Below are positions 11,464-20,458 of a stretch of DNA of 64,000 nt, piece by piece; position 1 is the stretch's first letter; every line of letters starts with the position of its first letter. This DNA comes from Phenylobacterium deserti (GTDB taxonomy: Bacteria; Pseudomonadota; Alphaproteobacteria; Caulobacterales; Caulobacteraceae). The position numbers and the translations under genes are program-made. The DNA lies in contig CALQQB010000013.1 of NCBI GenBank assembly GCA_943332615.1, positions 17,545-81,544 of the forward strand, read 5' to 3'. The notes under the pieces were generated by a model, which worked only from the letters and a program-made list of their open reading frames with translations, did not search any database and was not told where the DNA came from.

Positions 11464-12516
11464 CTAAAGCTCCGCCAGCACCGCGTCGCCCATCTCAACC
11501 GTCGATAGCGAGCCGCCCAGATCCCGGGTGCGGGCGCCCTTGTCCAGCGCCGTGCTGACGGCGGCGAACAGGCGATCGGCTTCGGCGGGCCGGTCCAGGG
11601 ACCAGCGCAGCGCCATCTCGAACGAGAGGATGGCGGCCAGCGGATTGGCCACGCCAAGGCCCGCGATATCCGGCGCCGAGCCGTGGATCGGCTCATAGAG
11701 GCCGGGGGTTCCCGCCACGCCCAGCGCCGCCGAGGGCAGCATGCCGAGCGAGCCGGTCAGCTGGGCGGAGATGTCCGACAGGATATCGCCGAACAGGTTG
11801 TCGGTGACCATCACGTCGAACTGCTTGGGGTTCTTGACGATCTGCATGGCGGCGTTGTCGGCGAGGATGTGCTCCAGCTCGACATCGGCATAGTCGCGCT
11901 GGTGCAGGGCCGTGACCACGCGCCGCCACAGCAGGCCGCTGTCCATCACATTGGACTTCTCGGCGCTGGTCACCTTGTTGCGCCGGCCCCGGGCCAGTTC
12001 GAAGGCCACGCGGGCGACGCGCTCGATTTCCATCGTCGTATAGACCTGGGTGTCCACCGCCCGCTGGCCGCCGCCCGGCAGGTCCTCGATGAAGCGGGGG
12101 CTGCCGAAATAGATGCCGCCGGTCAGCTCGCGCACGATCATGAAGTCCAGGCCCTCGACCACCTCGCGCTTGAGGGACGAGGCGTCGGCCAGCGGCTGGA
12201 AGCACAGCGCCGGGCGCAGGTTGGCGAACACGTTCATGCCGGCGCGAAGGGCCAGCAGCCCCGCCTCCGGCCGTTTGTCGCGTGGGGTCCCGGCCCATTG
12301 CGGTCCGCCGACGGCGCCCATCAGCACGGCGCGGGCGGCCTTGGCGGCGGCCAGGGTCTCGTCGGCCAGCGGCGTGCCCAGCTGGTCATAGCTGATCCCG
12401 CCGAACGGGCGCTCGTCCAGACTGAGGTCGGGCGTCAGGGCCTCGGCCACGCGGCGCACCTGGGCGGTCACTTCCGGCCCGATCCCGTCGCCGGGCAGCA
12501 GCAGCAGGTCGGTCAT
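11464..12516 (-). CDS. leuB: 3-isopropylmalate dehydrogenase
   Basis: Oxidative decarboxylation of 3-isopropylmalate to 2-oxoisocaproate, third step of leucine synthesis. 350 residues. N-terminal [23 protein letters not shown] with the substrate-binding Arg, [12 protein letters not shown], the isocitrate/isopropylmalate dehydrogenase signature around [20 protein letters not shown], and the NAD-specific GSAPDIAG. Start at the ATG ending at 12516 after GAGG; a longer frame adds 24 unrelated residues. Last leu gene of the operon, behind the ABM-domain gene. Confidence 0.96.
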   Translation of the reverse strand: MTDLLLLPGDGIGPEVTAQVRRVAEALTPDLSLDERPFGGISYDQLGTPLADETLAAAKAARAVLMGAVGGPQWAGTPRDKRPEAGLLALRAGMNVFANLRPALCFQPLADASSLKREVVEGLDFMIVRELTGGIYFGSPRFIEDLPGGGQRAVDTQVYTTMEIERVARVAFELARGRRNKVTSAEKSNVMDSGLLWRRVVTALHQRDYADVELEHILADNAAMQIVKNPKQFDVMVTDNLFGDILSDISAQLTGSLGMLPSAALGVAGTPGLYEPIHGSAPDIAGLGVANPLAAILSFEMALRWSLDRPAEADRLFAAVSTALDKGARTRDLGGSLSTVEMGDAVLAEL

Positions 12517-12529
12517 CTCGTGAAAACCT

Positions 12530-12829
12530 CTAGAGGGCGCGTACGGAGGCGACCTCATAGAGGCTGAGCTGGCGGTCGAAAACCCCAAGCTCTGCGTTGG
12601 CCGCCCGCCAGACAGCCATGTGCGGGGCCTTGAAATGCGCGTCGATCGCCGCCTGGTCGCGCCAGGCCTCGAACACCCGGATCAGGCCGGAGTCCTGGAT
12701 GTCGATGGCGTAGGCGTAGGTTATGCAGCCGTCTTCGGCGCGGCTGGCGGCCAGCATGGCGTCCTGGTGCGGGCGCAGGTCGGCCAGGTTCTCCGGCGGC
12801 ACGCGGACGGTTCCGGCGATGATGATCAT
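12530..12829 (-). CDS. ABM-domain (quinol monooxygenase-like) protein inside the leu operon
   Basis: 99-residue antibiotic-biosynthesis-monooxygenase/YgiN-like ferredoxin-fold protein; typical strings are [25 protein letters not shown] and [14 protein letters not shown]. Small members include quinol monooxygenases and heme-degrading or unknown enzymes. Start ATG at 12829 overlaps the leuD stop as ATGA, so it is translationally coupled to leuD; leuB starts 13 bp after its end. Its place between leuD and leuB has no known reason in leucine synthesis. Confidence 0.88.
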   Translation of the reverse strand: MIIIAGTVRVPPENLADLRPHQDAMLAASRAEDGCITYAYAIDIQDSGLIRVFEAWRDQAAIDAHFKAPHMAVWRAANAELGVFDRQLSLYEVASVRAL

Positions 12830-13437
12830 GCGCCCTCCAGCCACGGCTGCGACAGAGCGCGGCGCATTTCGTAGGTGTCGATGGCGGGCGCTACTTCCAG
12901 GGTCTCGCCGATGGCGTCCAGGCCCTTCAGCATCTTCTGCTTGCGGTTGGGGTCGATCTCGAAGGTGAACACCGCGCCGGACGGCGAGGTCACGGTCTGG
13001 GTCTCCAGGTCGATGCTGACCACGTGGTTGCCGCCGCGCGCCTCGTCCATCAGCTGCTGCACCTGCTCAGCCTTCAGCACCACCGGCAGCAGGCCGTTCT
13101 GGAAGCAGTTGTTGTAGAAGATGTCGGCGAAGCTGGTGGAGATCACCGCCTTCACGCCGAAGTCCATCAGCGCCCAGGGCGCGTGCTCGCGGCTGGAGCC
13201 GCAGCCGAAGTTGTCGCCGGCGATCAGCACGCCCGCGCCCTTGTAGGCCGGCTGGTTCAGCACGAAGCCGGGCTTCTCCACCCCGTCGCGGTCGAAGCGC
13301 AGGTCGTAGAACAGGCCCTTGGCCAGGCCCGCGCGCTCGACGGTCTTCAGGAACTGCTTGGGGATGATCTGGTCGGTGTCGATGTTGGACAGGGGCAGCG
13401 GCGCGGCCTTGGCGTCCAGGCGGGTGAAGGCTTCCAT
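12826..13437 (-). CDS. leuD: 3-isopropylmalate dehydratase small subunit
   Basis: Small subunit of isopropylmalate isomerase, working with LeuC to convert 2- to 3-isopropylmalate. 203 residues. Conserved [14 protein letters not shown] near the N-terminus, [17 protein letters not shown], and [16 protein letters not shown]. Start overlaps the stop of the VOC gene by one base (TGATG) and its own stop overlaps the ABM start, so three genes are joined by coupled translation. Confidence 0.96.
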   Translation of the reverse strand: MEAFTRLDAKAAPLPLSNIDTDQIIPKQFLKTVERAGLAKGLFYDLRFDRDGVEKPGFVLNQPAYKGAGVLIAGDNFGCGSSREHAPWALMDFGVKAVISTSFADIFYNNCFQNGLLPVVLKAEQVQQLMDEARGGNHVVSIDLETQTVTSPSGAVFTFEIDPNRKQKMLKGLDAIGETLEVAPAIDTYEMRRALSQPWLEGA

Positions 13438-14249
13438 CAGGTGGGCTCCGCGACCGGGGTCTGCTGGATCATGATCGTCGGCACGCCGCCCAGGCTCGCC
13501 CCATCTGGCGCGGCGCGGACGGTGAAGACCTTGGTGCCGGGCTTGCGGCCGGTCCGCAGCTCCGAGACGTTGAAGCCCTCGGCGGCCAGCCGGGCGTGAA
13601 GGGCGTCCGGATCGGTGACGCGCCAGGCGAGGCCGCCGAAGCTGTCGGGCTCGTCGGACGCCGCGCGCTTGGTGCTGGCGCCGAACTCCAGCACCCCCTG
13701 ACCGCAGCGGAAGAACAGCTGGCGCGCGCCCCAGGCCTCGTTGGCGCGGTCCAGCCGCAGGTCCAGGCCCAGGCGTCCGCCGAAGTTGGCGACGGCCCGG
13801 TCGATGTTCGCGGTGCGGACGACGACGTGGTCGAGCGCGGGCAGGCCGCGGGTTGCGCGCGACGGCAGGGGCGGCAAGCCCATCAGCGCGACCTGCACGC
13901 CGCCCGTGGAGGCCGGCGTGAACATCGTGGCCCGCTCGGTGCGCTCGGCGATGGCGAAGCCGCGGCGCTCGCAGAGACGGGTGTCGGCGTCGAGGTCGGA
14001 GGCGGTGAACGCCACCAGCCATTGTCCCTCGCCGGCCTCGTCAAGGCGGGCGCGGACGCGATCGCCGGATGCGCCGTCGCCGTCCGGGGCGATGACCTCC
14101 AGGCCCATGTTGTCCAACCAGAACCAGGCGCGACACGCGCCGTCGCCGTCCTGCAACTGGGGCTCGATCCCCAGCAGCCGGGCATAGCCGTCGGCCGCCG
14201 CGTCGAAATCGCGGACGGTGATGGCGACGTGGTGCAGGCCGGTGATCAC
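13437..14249 (-). CDS. VOC superfamily (glyoxalase-like) protein inside the leu operon
   Basis: 270 residues with two vicinal-oxygen-chelate modules: residues about 4-120 ([15 protein letters not shown] start) and about 135-265 ([15 protein letters not shown] start). Such two-module proteins are usually metal-dependent dioxygenases, glyoxalases or resistance proteins; the substrate is unknown. Start codon is GTG (14249) overlapping the leuC stop as GTGA; its stop overlaps the leuD start. The double coupling places it firmly between the two subunits of isopropylmalate isomerase, which usually sit next to each other. Confidence 0.87.
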   Translation of the reverse strand: MITGLHHVAITVRDFDAAADGYARLLGIEPQLQDGDGACRAWFWLDNMGLEVIAPDGDGASGDRVRARLDEAGEGQWLVAFTASDLDADTRLCERRGFAIAERTERATMFTPASTGGVQVALMGLPPLPSRATRGLPALDHVVVRTANIDRAVANFGGRLGLDLRLDRANEAWGARQLFFRCGQGVLEFGASTKRAASDEPDSFGGLAWRVTDPDALHARLAAEGFNVSELRTGRKPGTKVFTVRAAPDGASLGGVPTIMIQQTPVAEPT

Positions 14250-15682
14250 GACAGGAAGTCCCGCACGTCGGCGATGTGGCCGGCGATGGCGGCGGCGGCG
14301 GCCATGGCGGGGCTCATCAGGTGGGTGCGGCCGCCGCGGCCCTGGCGGCCCTCAAAGTTTCTGTTTGAAGTGGAAGCGCAGCGTTGGCCGTCGGCGAGCT
14401 TGTCGGGGTTCATGGCCAGGCACATGGAGCACCCGGGCTCGCGCCACTCGAAGCCGGCGGCCTTGAAGATGGCGTCCAGGCCCTCGTCCTCCGCCTGGTT
14501 CTTCACCAGGCCGGAGCCCGGCACGACCATGGCGCGGACGTGCGGCGCCACCAGCCGACCGTGGAGGAAGGCGGTCTGGACGACCTGGGCGGCGGCCCGC
14601 AGGTCCTCGATGCGGCTGTTGGTGCAGGAGCCGATGAACACCACGTCGATCCTGGCCTCGGTGATCGGCTGGCCGGCGGTCAGGCCCATATACTCCAGGG
14701 CCCGGACGGCCGAGGCGCGCTTGTCCGGGGTGTCGAAGCTCTCGGGCGCGGGGACGCATCCCGTGACGGCGACCACGTCCTCAGGGCTGGTGCCCCAGGT
14801 GACGGTGGGGGCGATGGCGGCGGCGTCCAGCACGATCTCACGGTCGAAGACGGCGTCGTCGTCGGTGAAGAAGGTCTTCCAATAGGCCAGCGCCATCTCC
14901 CAGGCCCCGCCTTTGGGGGTCGCCGGCCGGCCCTTGAGGTAGTCGAAGGTCGCGTCGTCGGGCGCCACCAGGCCGGCCCGCGCCCCGCCCTCGATGGTCA
15001 GGTTGCAGAGCGTCATGCGGCCTTCCATCGACAGCCCGCGCACGGCGGAGCCGGCGTATTCGATGACGTAGCCCGTACCGCCAGCGGTGCCGATCTGGCC
15101 GATGACGGCCAGGGCGAAGTCCTTGGCGCCGACCCCGGGGGCCGGTTCGCCCTCGATGCGGACGCGGAAATTCCTGGCCTTCTTCTGGCGCAGCGTCTGG
15201 GTGGCCAGCACATGCTCGACCTCGGAGGTGCCGATGCCGTGGGCCAGGGCCCCGAACGCGCCATGGGTCGAGGTGTGGCTGTCGCCGCAGACGATGGTCA
15301 TGCCCGGTTGGGTGCGACCCTGCTCGGGCCCGACCACGTGGACGATGCCGTTGCGGATATCGCCCATGGGGAAGAACTCGATGCCGTAGTCGTCGACATT
15401 CTTCGCCAGGGTCTGGAGTTGCAGGCGCGCCTCCTCGTCGGCGACGGCGTCGATGCCCAGGGCCTGGCCCTCGGTCGGCACGTTGTGGTCGGCGACCGCC
15501 AGGGTCCGGTCCGGCCGGCGCACCGCGCGGCGCGTGGCGCGAAGGCCGGCGAAGGCCTGCGGGGTCGTCACCTCATGGATGAGATGCAGGTCGATATAGA
15601 GGATCGCCTCGCCGTCCTGTTCGGTGACCAGGTGGGCGTCCCAAATTTTGTCGTAGAGGGTCTTGCCGGGCATGGGCCGCAT
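14246..15682 (-). CDS. leuC: 3-isopropylmalate dehydratase large subunit
   Basis: Large, [4Fe-4S]-bearing subunit of isopropylmalate isomerase. 478 residues. [11 protein letters not shown] at the N-terminus, [30 protein letters not shown], and the cluster cysteines in [13 protein letters not shown] and [12 protein letters not shown]. Start at 15682 or three codons later at 15673; neither has a strong Shine-Dalgarno sequence and the shorter form (MPGKTLYDK) resembles relatives. First gene of leuC-VOC-leuD-ABM-leuB. A hairpin and a 34-codon ORF lie upstream on the same strand. Confidence 0.96.
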   Translation of the reverse strand: MRPMPGKTLYDKIWDAHLVTEQDGEAILYIDLHLIHEVTTPQAFAGLRATRRAVRRPDRTLAVADHNVPTEGQALGIDAVADEEARLQLQTLAKNVDDYGIEFFPMGDIRNGIVHVVGPEQGRTQPGMTIVCGDSHTSTHGAFGALAHGIGTSEVEHVLATQTLRQKKARNFRVRIEGEPAPGVGAKDFALAVIGQIGTAGGTGYVIEYAGSAVRGLSMEGRMTLCNLTIEGGARAGLVAPDDATFDYLKGRPATPKGGAWEMALAYWKTFFTDDDAVFDREIVLDAAAIAPTVTWGTSPEDVVAVTGCVPAPESFDTPDKRASAVRALEYMGLTAGQPITEARIDVVFIGSCTNSRIEDLRAAAQVVQTAFLHGRLVAPHVRAMVVPGSGLVKNQAEDEGLDAIFKAAGFEWREPGCSMCLAMNPDKLADGQRCASTSNRNFEGRQGRGGRTHLMSPAMAAAAAIAGHIADVRDFLS

Positions 15683-15784
15683 GTAGGTCGCGGGGCATGC
15701 GCACGTCTAGTGCCGCGACACCGCATTGCAGCCCCGCGCGCGTTTGGCGTGACGCCGGCGCGGTGGCGGTCAGGCTGAAACCGG

Positions 15785-15826
15785 CGGTCCTGGCCCCCCT
15801 TCGAAAAGGTTAGGCAGCCAGGACCG
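15785..15826 (-). promoter_or_regulatory. Hairpin in the leuC 5' region (attenuator- or terminator-like)
   Basis: Perfect 10-bp inverted repeat (CGGTCCTGGC at 15785-15794, GCCAGGACCG at 15817-15826) around a 22-nt loop that holds a further 4-bp stem capped by TTCG. It lies about 100 nt before leuC and 18 nt after the 34-codon ORF, on the transcript strand of both. Only a short T run follows on the minus strand, so it may be a terminator for the small ORF or an attenuator for leuC; the sequence alone does not decide. Confidence 0.55.
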
Positions 15827-15843
15827 GGGGCTTGGGCTTCAGG

Positions 15844-15948
15844 TCAGAAGAAAATGTTGAAGCGCATCGCCTGCGGCGGCAGGCGTTCGAGTTCGCGCGC
15901 CAGCGGGGCGAACATCGCGTCGAGGATCTTTTCGATCAGGGCGATCAT
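15844..15948 (-). CDS. Small ORF, 34 residues, upstream of leuC
   Basis: Unannotated-size ORF: ATG ending at 15948, TGA at 15844-15846, with AAGGAG seven bases before the ATG, the best ribosome site in this region. The peptide opens MIALIEKILDAMFAP, continues LARELERLPPQAM and ends RFNIFF; the first 25 residues would form an amphipathic helix. It has five leucines but no run of Leu codons, so it is not a classical leu leader peptide. A hairpin follows its stop. Function unknown. Confidence 0.55.
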   Translation of the reverse strand: MIALIEKILDAMFAPLARELERLPPQAMRFNIFF

Positions 15949-16093
15949 CTGCGCCACTCCTTCTTGTTGTGCAGTGCAATATAGCCCGCAGATAGGCGTC
16001 CACCTCGGTGAGATCAAGGAATTCTAAGGTCGGTGAATAAATATGCGCTGCAATGCCGCATGTCCCGCGCCGCGGCGCAGCATGGAGGTGGAG

Positions 16094-16333
16094 CTATTCC
16101 TCTTCCTCGTCGAACACCGCGTCGTCAGGGCCGGCCTCATAGACCAGCAGGTCACCGGGCTGGCAGTCCAGTTCGCGGCACAGGGCGGCGAGGGTGGAGA
16201 AGCGCACCGCGCGGGCCTTGCCGGTCTTCAGGATCGACAGGTTGGCGATGGTGACGCCAACGCGGTCGGCGAGTTCGGTCAGCGACATGCGCCGCTCGAG
16301 CAAGACGCGGTCCAGGCTTACGCGGATCGGCAT
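16094..16333 (-). CDS. XRE-family transcriptional regulator (YozG-like)
   Basis: 79-residue single-domain helix-turn-helix protein of the Cro/CI (XRE) type: LLERRMSLTELADRVGV at residues 11-27, then TIANLSILKTGKARAVRFSTL as the recognition helix region, LCRELDCQPGDLLVYE, and an acidic tail DEEEE. Compact XRE proteins of this form are typically paired with DUF2975 membrane proteins, as here (22 bp upstream on the same strand). Likely a repressor of its own cassette; the palindrome cluster at 17198-17250 is a candidate site. Confidence 0.9.
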   Translation of the reverse strand: MPIRVSLDRVLLERRMSLTELADRVGVTIANLSILKTGKARAVRFSTLAALCRELDCQPGDLLVYEAGPDDAVFDEEEE

Positions 16334-16355
16334 GGCGGAGGTCTCTAAGCCCTTT

Positions 16356-16916
16356 CTAGATCGTGAGCTCGGCTTCGCGGCGCAGGCGGGCGCCTTCGCG
16401 GAAAACTTCCGCCAGCACGAAGACCACGAGGACGGAAAACCAGGCGGTGAGGCTGAGGCTGGGTTCGACGTGGTCGACGCCAGGCAGCAGCCAGGCGCCG
16501 ATCATCCAGAAGCCGTAGCGGCCGAGCTCAAGCCCCGCGAGCATCAGGCCGATCAAGCGCAGGCGCGCCACATTGTCGGGATGGAAGGGATCGCCGGCGG
16601 TCAGGGTGGTGAAGATCCTGCGCAGCGAGCCCACGATCACCAGGATGCCGGCCAGGTACAGACCGGCCGCGAACAGGCCGCTGGTGAGGGACGGTCCGTT
16701 CTTGGTCAGCTCTTTGATGGCGGTGGTGCGGACCGTCTGGCCCTCGAGTTCGCCGCTGAGCCGGATGTTGGGAAGCAGGTCGGGATTGAAGGTCAGCAGC
16801 ATTGCGACCAGGGCAATCAGGGCGAAGACGGCGACGCCGATCCAGAGGGCCGCGAAGACGACATCGAGGATGATCTTCAGGAAGCTCGAAACCGAGCCGG
16901 GACCCAAGGCGCGCAT
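16356..16916 (-). CDS. DUF2975 family membrane protein
   Basis: 186-residue integral membrane protein with four predicted transmembrane segments at about residues 12-42, 78-98, 117-142 and 150-170. Matches the DUF2975 layout, including FTTLTAGDPFHPDNVARLRLIG in the cytoplasmic loop. Members are almost always next to a small XRE regulator, suggesting a membrane-controlled regulatory pair, but no mechanism is established. The first ATG (16916) is used; no strong ribosome site is visible. Confidence 0.85.
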   Translation of the reverse strand: MRALGPGSVSSFLKIILDVVFAALWIGVAVFALIALVAMLLTFNPDLLPNIRLSGELEGQTVRTTAIKELTKNGPSLTSGLFAAGLYLAGILVIVGSLRRIFTTLTAGDPFHPDNVARLRLIGLMLAGLELGRYGFWMIGAWLLPGVDHVEPSLSLTAWFSVLVVFVLAEVFREGARLRREAELTI

Positions 16917-17021
16917 GCCGGACTGCTCTCCCCCAACAAAGTCCGTCTGGATCCGCCGCGGCGGGCGCTAGGTCCGGCGCCGGGCGAATCTGACGATCCT
17001 CAAGACGTTCACATGCAAGTC

Positions 17022-17129
17022 TTAGAGGAAGGCGGCGCGGGCGACGATGCTCAGCATCGGCGTGGCGGCGAGGATGACCACGAAGATCATCGCGGTGCGG
17101 TCGAGGACATTCATCACGTTGGCGGACAT
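17022..17129 (-). CDS. Small membrane protein, 35 residues
   Basis: ATG ending at 17129 with AGGAAA seven bases upstream; TAA stop. The peptide is MSANVMNVLDRTAMIF followed by a hydrophobic VVILAATPMLSIVARAAFL, a single transmembrane helix with a short polar N-terminus. Same strand as and about 105 bp upstream of the DUF2975 gene, so a three-gene cassette micropeptide-DUF2975-XRE is likely. Function unknown. Confidence 0.65.
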   Translation of the reverse strand: MSANVMNVLDRTAMIFVVILAATPMLSIVARAAFL

Positions 17130-17197
17130 TTCAGTTTCCTGTCTAGCTATGCTGCGATGCAGCAGGTGAGCGCCGGAACCCCGTGTCCCGGTATGAC

Positions 17198-17250
17198 TAT
17201 CGATACGCCCACATCGATTTTCGATCACGTGAATATCGAGTAACGATATT
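17198..17250. promoter_or_regulatory. Cluster of palindromic ATCGAT/ATATCG sites (probable operator)
   Basis: AT-rich stretch between the divergent 35-residue membrane gene and rdgB. It holds TATCGATA (17198-17205), ATCGAT (17213-17218), TCGATC (17221-17226) and a near-ideal operator: AATATCG (17232-17238), five-base spacer, CGATATT (17244-17250), a perfect 7-bp inverted repeat. The symmetry fits a dimeric repressor such as the XRE protein at 16094-16333, or another regulator; binding is inferred. Confidence 0.55.
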
Positions 17251-17316
17251 AAACTTTCGCAATGCAGCGAAATGGCCCGTCGGGCTAAGACCCTGGCCAA
17301 ACGGAGTGCGCGACCC

Positions 17317-17916
17317 ATGGCTCTTAACCTTGTTCCGGGGACCCGACTGGTCGTGGCCACCCACAATCCGGGCAAGGCCCGCGAGCTGCAGGAGATTCTG
17401 GAGGGCCGCTTCGAGCTGGTGGCGGCCGGCGAACTGGGGCTGCCGGAACCGGACGAGACCGAGACCACCTTCGTCGGCAACGCGCTGCTGAAGGCCCGCG
17501 CCGCCGCCGACGGCAGCGGGATGATCGCGCTGGCCGATGACAGCGGGCTGTCGGTGACGGCGCTGGGCGGCGCGCCCGGGATCTATTCGGCGCGCTGGGC
17601 CGGGCCCGAGAAGGACTTCACGATGGCCATCCGCAAGGTCGAGGAACGGCTGGAGGCGGTCGGCGCCGAGGACTTCTCCGCCTGGTTCACCTCGGCCCTG
17701 GCGGTGGCCTGGCCCGGCGGGCCGGCGGTGGTGGTGGAAGGCCGGGTGGACGGAACCCTCACCTTCCCGCCGCGCGGCGACCAGGGCTTCGGATACGATC
17801 CGATCTTCATTCCGGAAGGCCTGTCCCAGACCTTTGGCGAACTGGAGCGGGCGGCGAAGGATGGCATGAGCCACCGGGCGCGGGCCTTCGTTAAGCTCAA
17901 GGCCGCGCTGCTTTGA
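17317..17916 (+). CDS. rdgB: RdgB/HAM1 family non-canonical purine NTP pyrophosphatase
   Basis: Hydrolyses dITP, ITP and XTP to monophosphates, keeping deaminated purines out of DNA and RNA. 199 residues. Substrate loop [17 protein letters not shown] near the N-terminus, [22 protein letters not shown] with the catalytic Asp, GIYSARWAG, and GFGYDPIF plus SHRARAF at the C-terminus. Start at ATG 17317 with GGAG ten bases upstream; the earlier ATG at 17272 lacks a ribosome site. Stop overlaps the hemW start. Confidence 0.95.
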   Translation: MALNLVPGTRLVVATHNPGKARELQEILEGRFELVAAGELGLPEPDETETTFVGNALLKARAAADGSGMIALADDSGLSVTALGGAPGIYSARWAGPEKDFTMAIRKVEERLEAVGAEDFSAWFTSALAVAWPGGPAVVVEGRVDGTLTFPPRGDQGFGYDPIFIPEGLSQTFGELERAAKDGMSHRARAFVKLKAALL

Positions 17917-19067
17917 TCGACGCTCCCCCGTTGGGCGTCTACGTCCACTGGCCCTATTGCGCGCGCATCTGCCCCTACTGCGACTTCAACGTCTTCAAGG
18001 CGAAGGACCGTGACGCCGAGGCCGCCGCCCTGGCCGGCGCGATCGTCGCCGACCTGGAGGCGCAGGCGGCGCTGACCGGGCCGCGGGCGCTGGTGTCGGT
18101 GTTCTTCGGTGGGGGGACACCCTCGCTGATGGACCCCGACTGGACCGGCGAGATCGTGGCGGCGGCCCGGCGGCTGTGGACGCCGGCGGACGACCTGGAG
18201 GTCAGCCTGGAGGCCAACCCGACGGACGCCGAGGCGGATCGGTTCGCCGGGTTTGCGGCGGCGGGTGTGACCCGGTTGTCGCTGGGCCTGCAGGCGCTGG
18301 ACGACACGGCGCTGAAATTGCTGGGCCGCAACCACGACGCCGCAGAGGGCCGCCGCGCTGCCTTGGCCGCCGCCCGCGCCTTCCCGCGCCTGTCGCTGGA
18401 CCTGATCTACGCCCGCCCCGACCAGACGCCGGCCGCCTGGGCCGACGAGCTGAAGGCCGCCGTGGCCCTGGGCGCGGCGCACCTGTCGCCCTACCAGCTG
18501 ACCATCGAGGCCGGAACCGCTTTCGACCGGGCGGTCCGGCGCGGGACCTTGAAGCCCCCGGCCGAGGACCTGGCCGCCGACCTCTATGACACGACCCAGG
18601 CGGTGCTGGAGGCGGAGGGCTTCGAGGCCTACGAGGTCTCCAACCATGCGCGCGGCCTCGCGGCCCGCTCGCGGCACAACCTCGTCTACTGGCGTGGCCA
18701 CGACTACGTCGGCGTCGGCCCGGGCGCGCACGGCCGGATTACCCATGACGGAGCCCGCCAGGCGACGGAGGCGGCGCGGAAGCCGGCGGACTACATCCGC
18801 AAGGTCGGGGAGAGCGGGACCGGCGTTACCTCCGTCGAACGTCTGACGCCGGTCGAGGCGGCCCAGGAACGGCTGCTGAGCGGGTTGCGAATTCTGGACG
18901 GGGTGGCGTTCGCAGACGTCACGGCGCTGGGGCTGACGGCGCTGCACCCCAAGGTGCGGCAGTTCGTCGATCTCGACCTCCTGGCCGACGACCCCTCGCG
19001 CCTGCGCGCCACAACGGATGGCCGGCGCGTGCTGGATCGCCTGACCGTAGAGCTTGCCCTGCCCTGA
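17913..19067 (+). CDS. hemW: HemW, radical-SAM heme chaperone (coproporphyrinogen III oxidase-like)
   Basis: 384-residue radical SAM protein. Cluster motif C-x3-C-x2-C at Cys16, Cys20, Cys23 ([11 protein letters not shown]), [18 protein letters not shown], and the HemW C-terminal pattern [22 protein letters not shown]. HemW lacks the extra cysteine of true HemN and inserts heme into respiratory proteins. Start codon is TTG (17913-17915) overlapping the rdgB stop by four bases. Part of the rdgB-hemW-rsmI-yraN run. Confidence 0.93.
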   Translation: MIDAPPLGVYVHWPYCARICPYCDFNVFKAKDRDAEAAALAGAIVADLEAQAALTGPRALVSVFFGGGTPSLMDPDWTGEIVAAARRLWTPADDLEVSLEANPTDAEADRFAGFAAAGVTRLSLGLQALDDTALKLLGRNHDAAEGRRAALAAARAFPRLSLDLIYARPDQTPAAWADELKAAVALGAAHLSPYQLTIEAGTAFDRAVRRGTLKPPAEDLAADLYDTTQAVLEAEGFEAYEVSNHARGLAARSRHNLVYWRGHDYVGVGPGAHGRITHDGARQATEAARKPADYIRKVGESGTGVTSVERLTPVEAAQERLLSGLRILDGVAFADVTALGLTALHPKVRQFVDLDLLADDPSRLRATTDGRRVLDRLTVELALP

Positions 19068-19154
19068 GGGACGGGGAAGCGCGACCGCGGCCTGGCCGCT
19101 TGCGTTTCGGTTGCGCGCTTGCGTTTCGGGCCGGAGCGGCAAACCTTCCGCACC

Positions 19155-20090
19155 ATGGCCCGCGTGTTCACCCTTCCCGCCCTGGACGACGCGCCGATGG
19201 CGCCGGGGCTGTATGTCGTGGCCACGCCGATCGGCAACCTGCGCGACATCACCCTGCGGGCGCTGGACGTGCTGAACCAGGCCGACCTGGTGCTGGCCGA
19301 AGACACCCGGGTGACCGGCAAGCTGCTGTCGATCTATGGCCTTTCGGCCAAGATGGAGCGCCACGACGAACACGCCGCCGAACGGTCGCGGCCGAAGGCG
19401 CTGGCGGCGCTGGCTGCGGGCAAGCGGGTGGTGCTGGTCAGCGACGCGGGCACGCCGCTGATCTCCGACCCTGGCTACCGGCTGGTGCGCGAGGCCGCCA
19501 CGGCCGGTCATCCGGTGATCCCCATCCCCGGCGCCTCGGCCATGCTGGCCGGGCTGTCGGCCGCCGGCCTGCCCACCGACCGCTTCCTGTTCGTGGGGTT
19601 CCCGCCCCCGAAGAGCGCCGCGCGTCGGACGTTCCTGACCGAGTTCGCCGGCGTGCGCGCCACCCTGGTGTTCTTCGAGGGCGGCTCGCGGCTGGCCGCC
19701 ACCCTGGCGGACATGGCCGCCGTGCTGGGCGACCGCGAGGCGGTGGTCTGCCGGGAACTGACCAAACTTTACGAGACCTTCTACCGGGGGCCGCTGGCGA
19801 CGCTGGCGGCCGATCCGAAGCTGGACGCCCCGAAGGGGGAGATCGTGATCCTGGTAGGCCCCGGCCGCGAGGTCGAAGCCTCGGCCGCCGACGCCGACGC
19901 GGCCCTGGCCGACGCCCTGTCGCGCCTGAAGCCCGCCGACGCCGCCGCCGAGGTGGCCAAGGCGCTGGGGTTGCCGCGCCGCGACCTCTATCGCCGGGCG
20001 TTGGAACTGAAGGACAGTGGGGAACTGAAGGACAGCGGGGAACTGAAGGATAGCGGGGACCTGAAGGACAGCGGGAAACTGAAGCCGTGA
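19155..20090 (+). CDS. rsmI: 16S rRNA (cytidine1402-2'-O)-methyltransferase, with repeat tail
   Basis: Tetrapyrrole-methylase-fold SAM enzyme that 2'-O-methylates C1402 in the ribosomal decoding centre. 311 residues. LYVVATPIGNLRDITLRAL, LAEDTRVTGKLL, VSDAGTPLISDPGYRLVREA and VFFEGGSRL are all typical. Start at ATG 19155; an upstream TTG adds twelve residues of no resemblance. The last 30 residues are five tandem copies of a hexapeptide like ELKDSG (see the repeat at 20004-20084), a charged tail absent from most homologues. Stop overlaps yraN (GTGA). Confidence 0.95.
   Translation: MARVFTLPALDDAPMAPGLYVVATPIGNLRDITLRALDVLNQADLVLAEDTRVTGKLLSIYGLSAKMERHDEHAAERSRPKALAALAAGKRVVLVSDAGTPLISDPGYRLVREAATAGHPVIPIPGASAMLAGLSAAGLPTDRFLFVGFPPPKSAARRTFLTEFAGVRATLVFFEGGSRLAATLADMAAVLGDREAVVCRELTKLYETFYRGPLATLAADPKLDAPKGEIVILVGPGREVEASAADADAALADALSRLKPADAAAEVAKALGLPRRDLYRRALELKDSGELKDSGELKDSGDLKDSGKLKP
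20004..20084 (+). repeat. 18-bp tandem repeat encoding the RsmI tail
   Basis: Four complete 18-bp units and one half unit of GAACTGAAGGACAGCGGG, with only a few point differences (AGT/AGC, GAC/GAT, GAA/GAC/AAA). Because 18 is divisible by three, copy number can change without shifting the frame; each unit encodes one ELKDSG-like hexapeptide at the C-terminus of RsmI, right before the yraN start. Confidence 0.95.
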
Positions 20091-20458
20091 ACGCGCGGAC
20101 CGAGCGCGGGGCGCGGGCGCGGCTGGCCGGCCGGCGCGCTGAGGCCTGGGCCGCGGCCTGGCTGATGGTCCGCGGCTATCGCATCCTGGGCTTCCGCTTG
20201 AAGACGCCGCAGGCGGAGATCGATGTCCTGGCCAAGCGCGGCGACGTGCTCGCGGTCGTCGAGGTGAAGCAGCGGGCGACCATCGAGGCGGCGCTGGAGG
20301 CGGTGACCTACGACCAGCGCGAGCGGCTGCGCCGCGCCGGAACCAGCCTCGCCGCGCGGCGCCCGAGCCTGGCGAACTGCGCGGTGCGCCTTGATCTGCT
20401 GGCGCTCGCGCCTGGGCGATTCCCCAGGCATATTCCCGACGCGTGGAAGGGTGGCTGA
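20087..20458 (+). CDS. yraN: YraN/UPF0102 family protein
   Basis: 123-residue member of UPF0102, a predicted PD-(D/E)xK nuclease-fold family: GRRAEAWAAAWLMVRGYRIL at the start, EIDVLAKRGDVLAVVEVKQR carrying the D-(x)n-E-x-K core. Starts with GTG overlapping the rsmI stop. rsmI-yraN adjacency is conserved across many bacteria. Biochemical role is not settled; a role in recombination or transformation is suggested by the fold. Confidence 0.9.
   Translation: MNARTERGARARLAGRRAEAWAAAWLMVRGYRILGFRLKTPQAEIDVLAKRGDVLAVVEVKQRATIEAALEAVTYDQRERLRRAGTSLAARRPSLANCAVRLDLLALAPGRFPRHIPDAWKGG

Noticed and set aside
19119..19154. TTG start for rsmI twelve codons earlier
   Set aside because: No ribosome site and the extra residues do not match the RsmI N-terminus.
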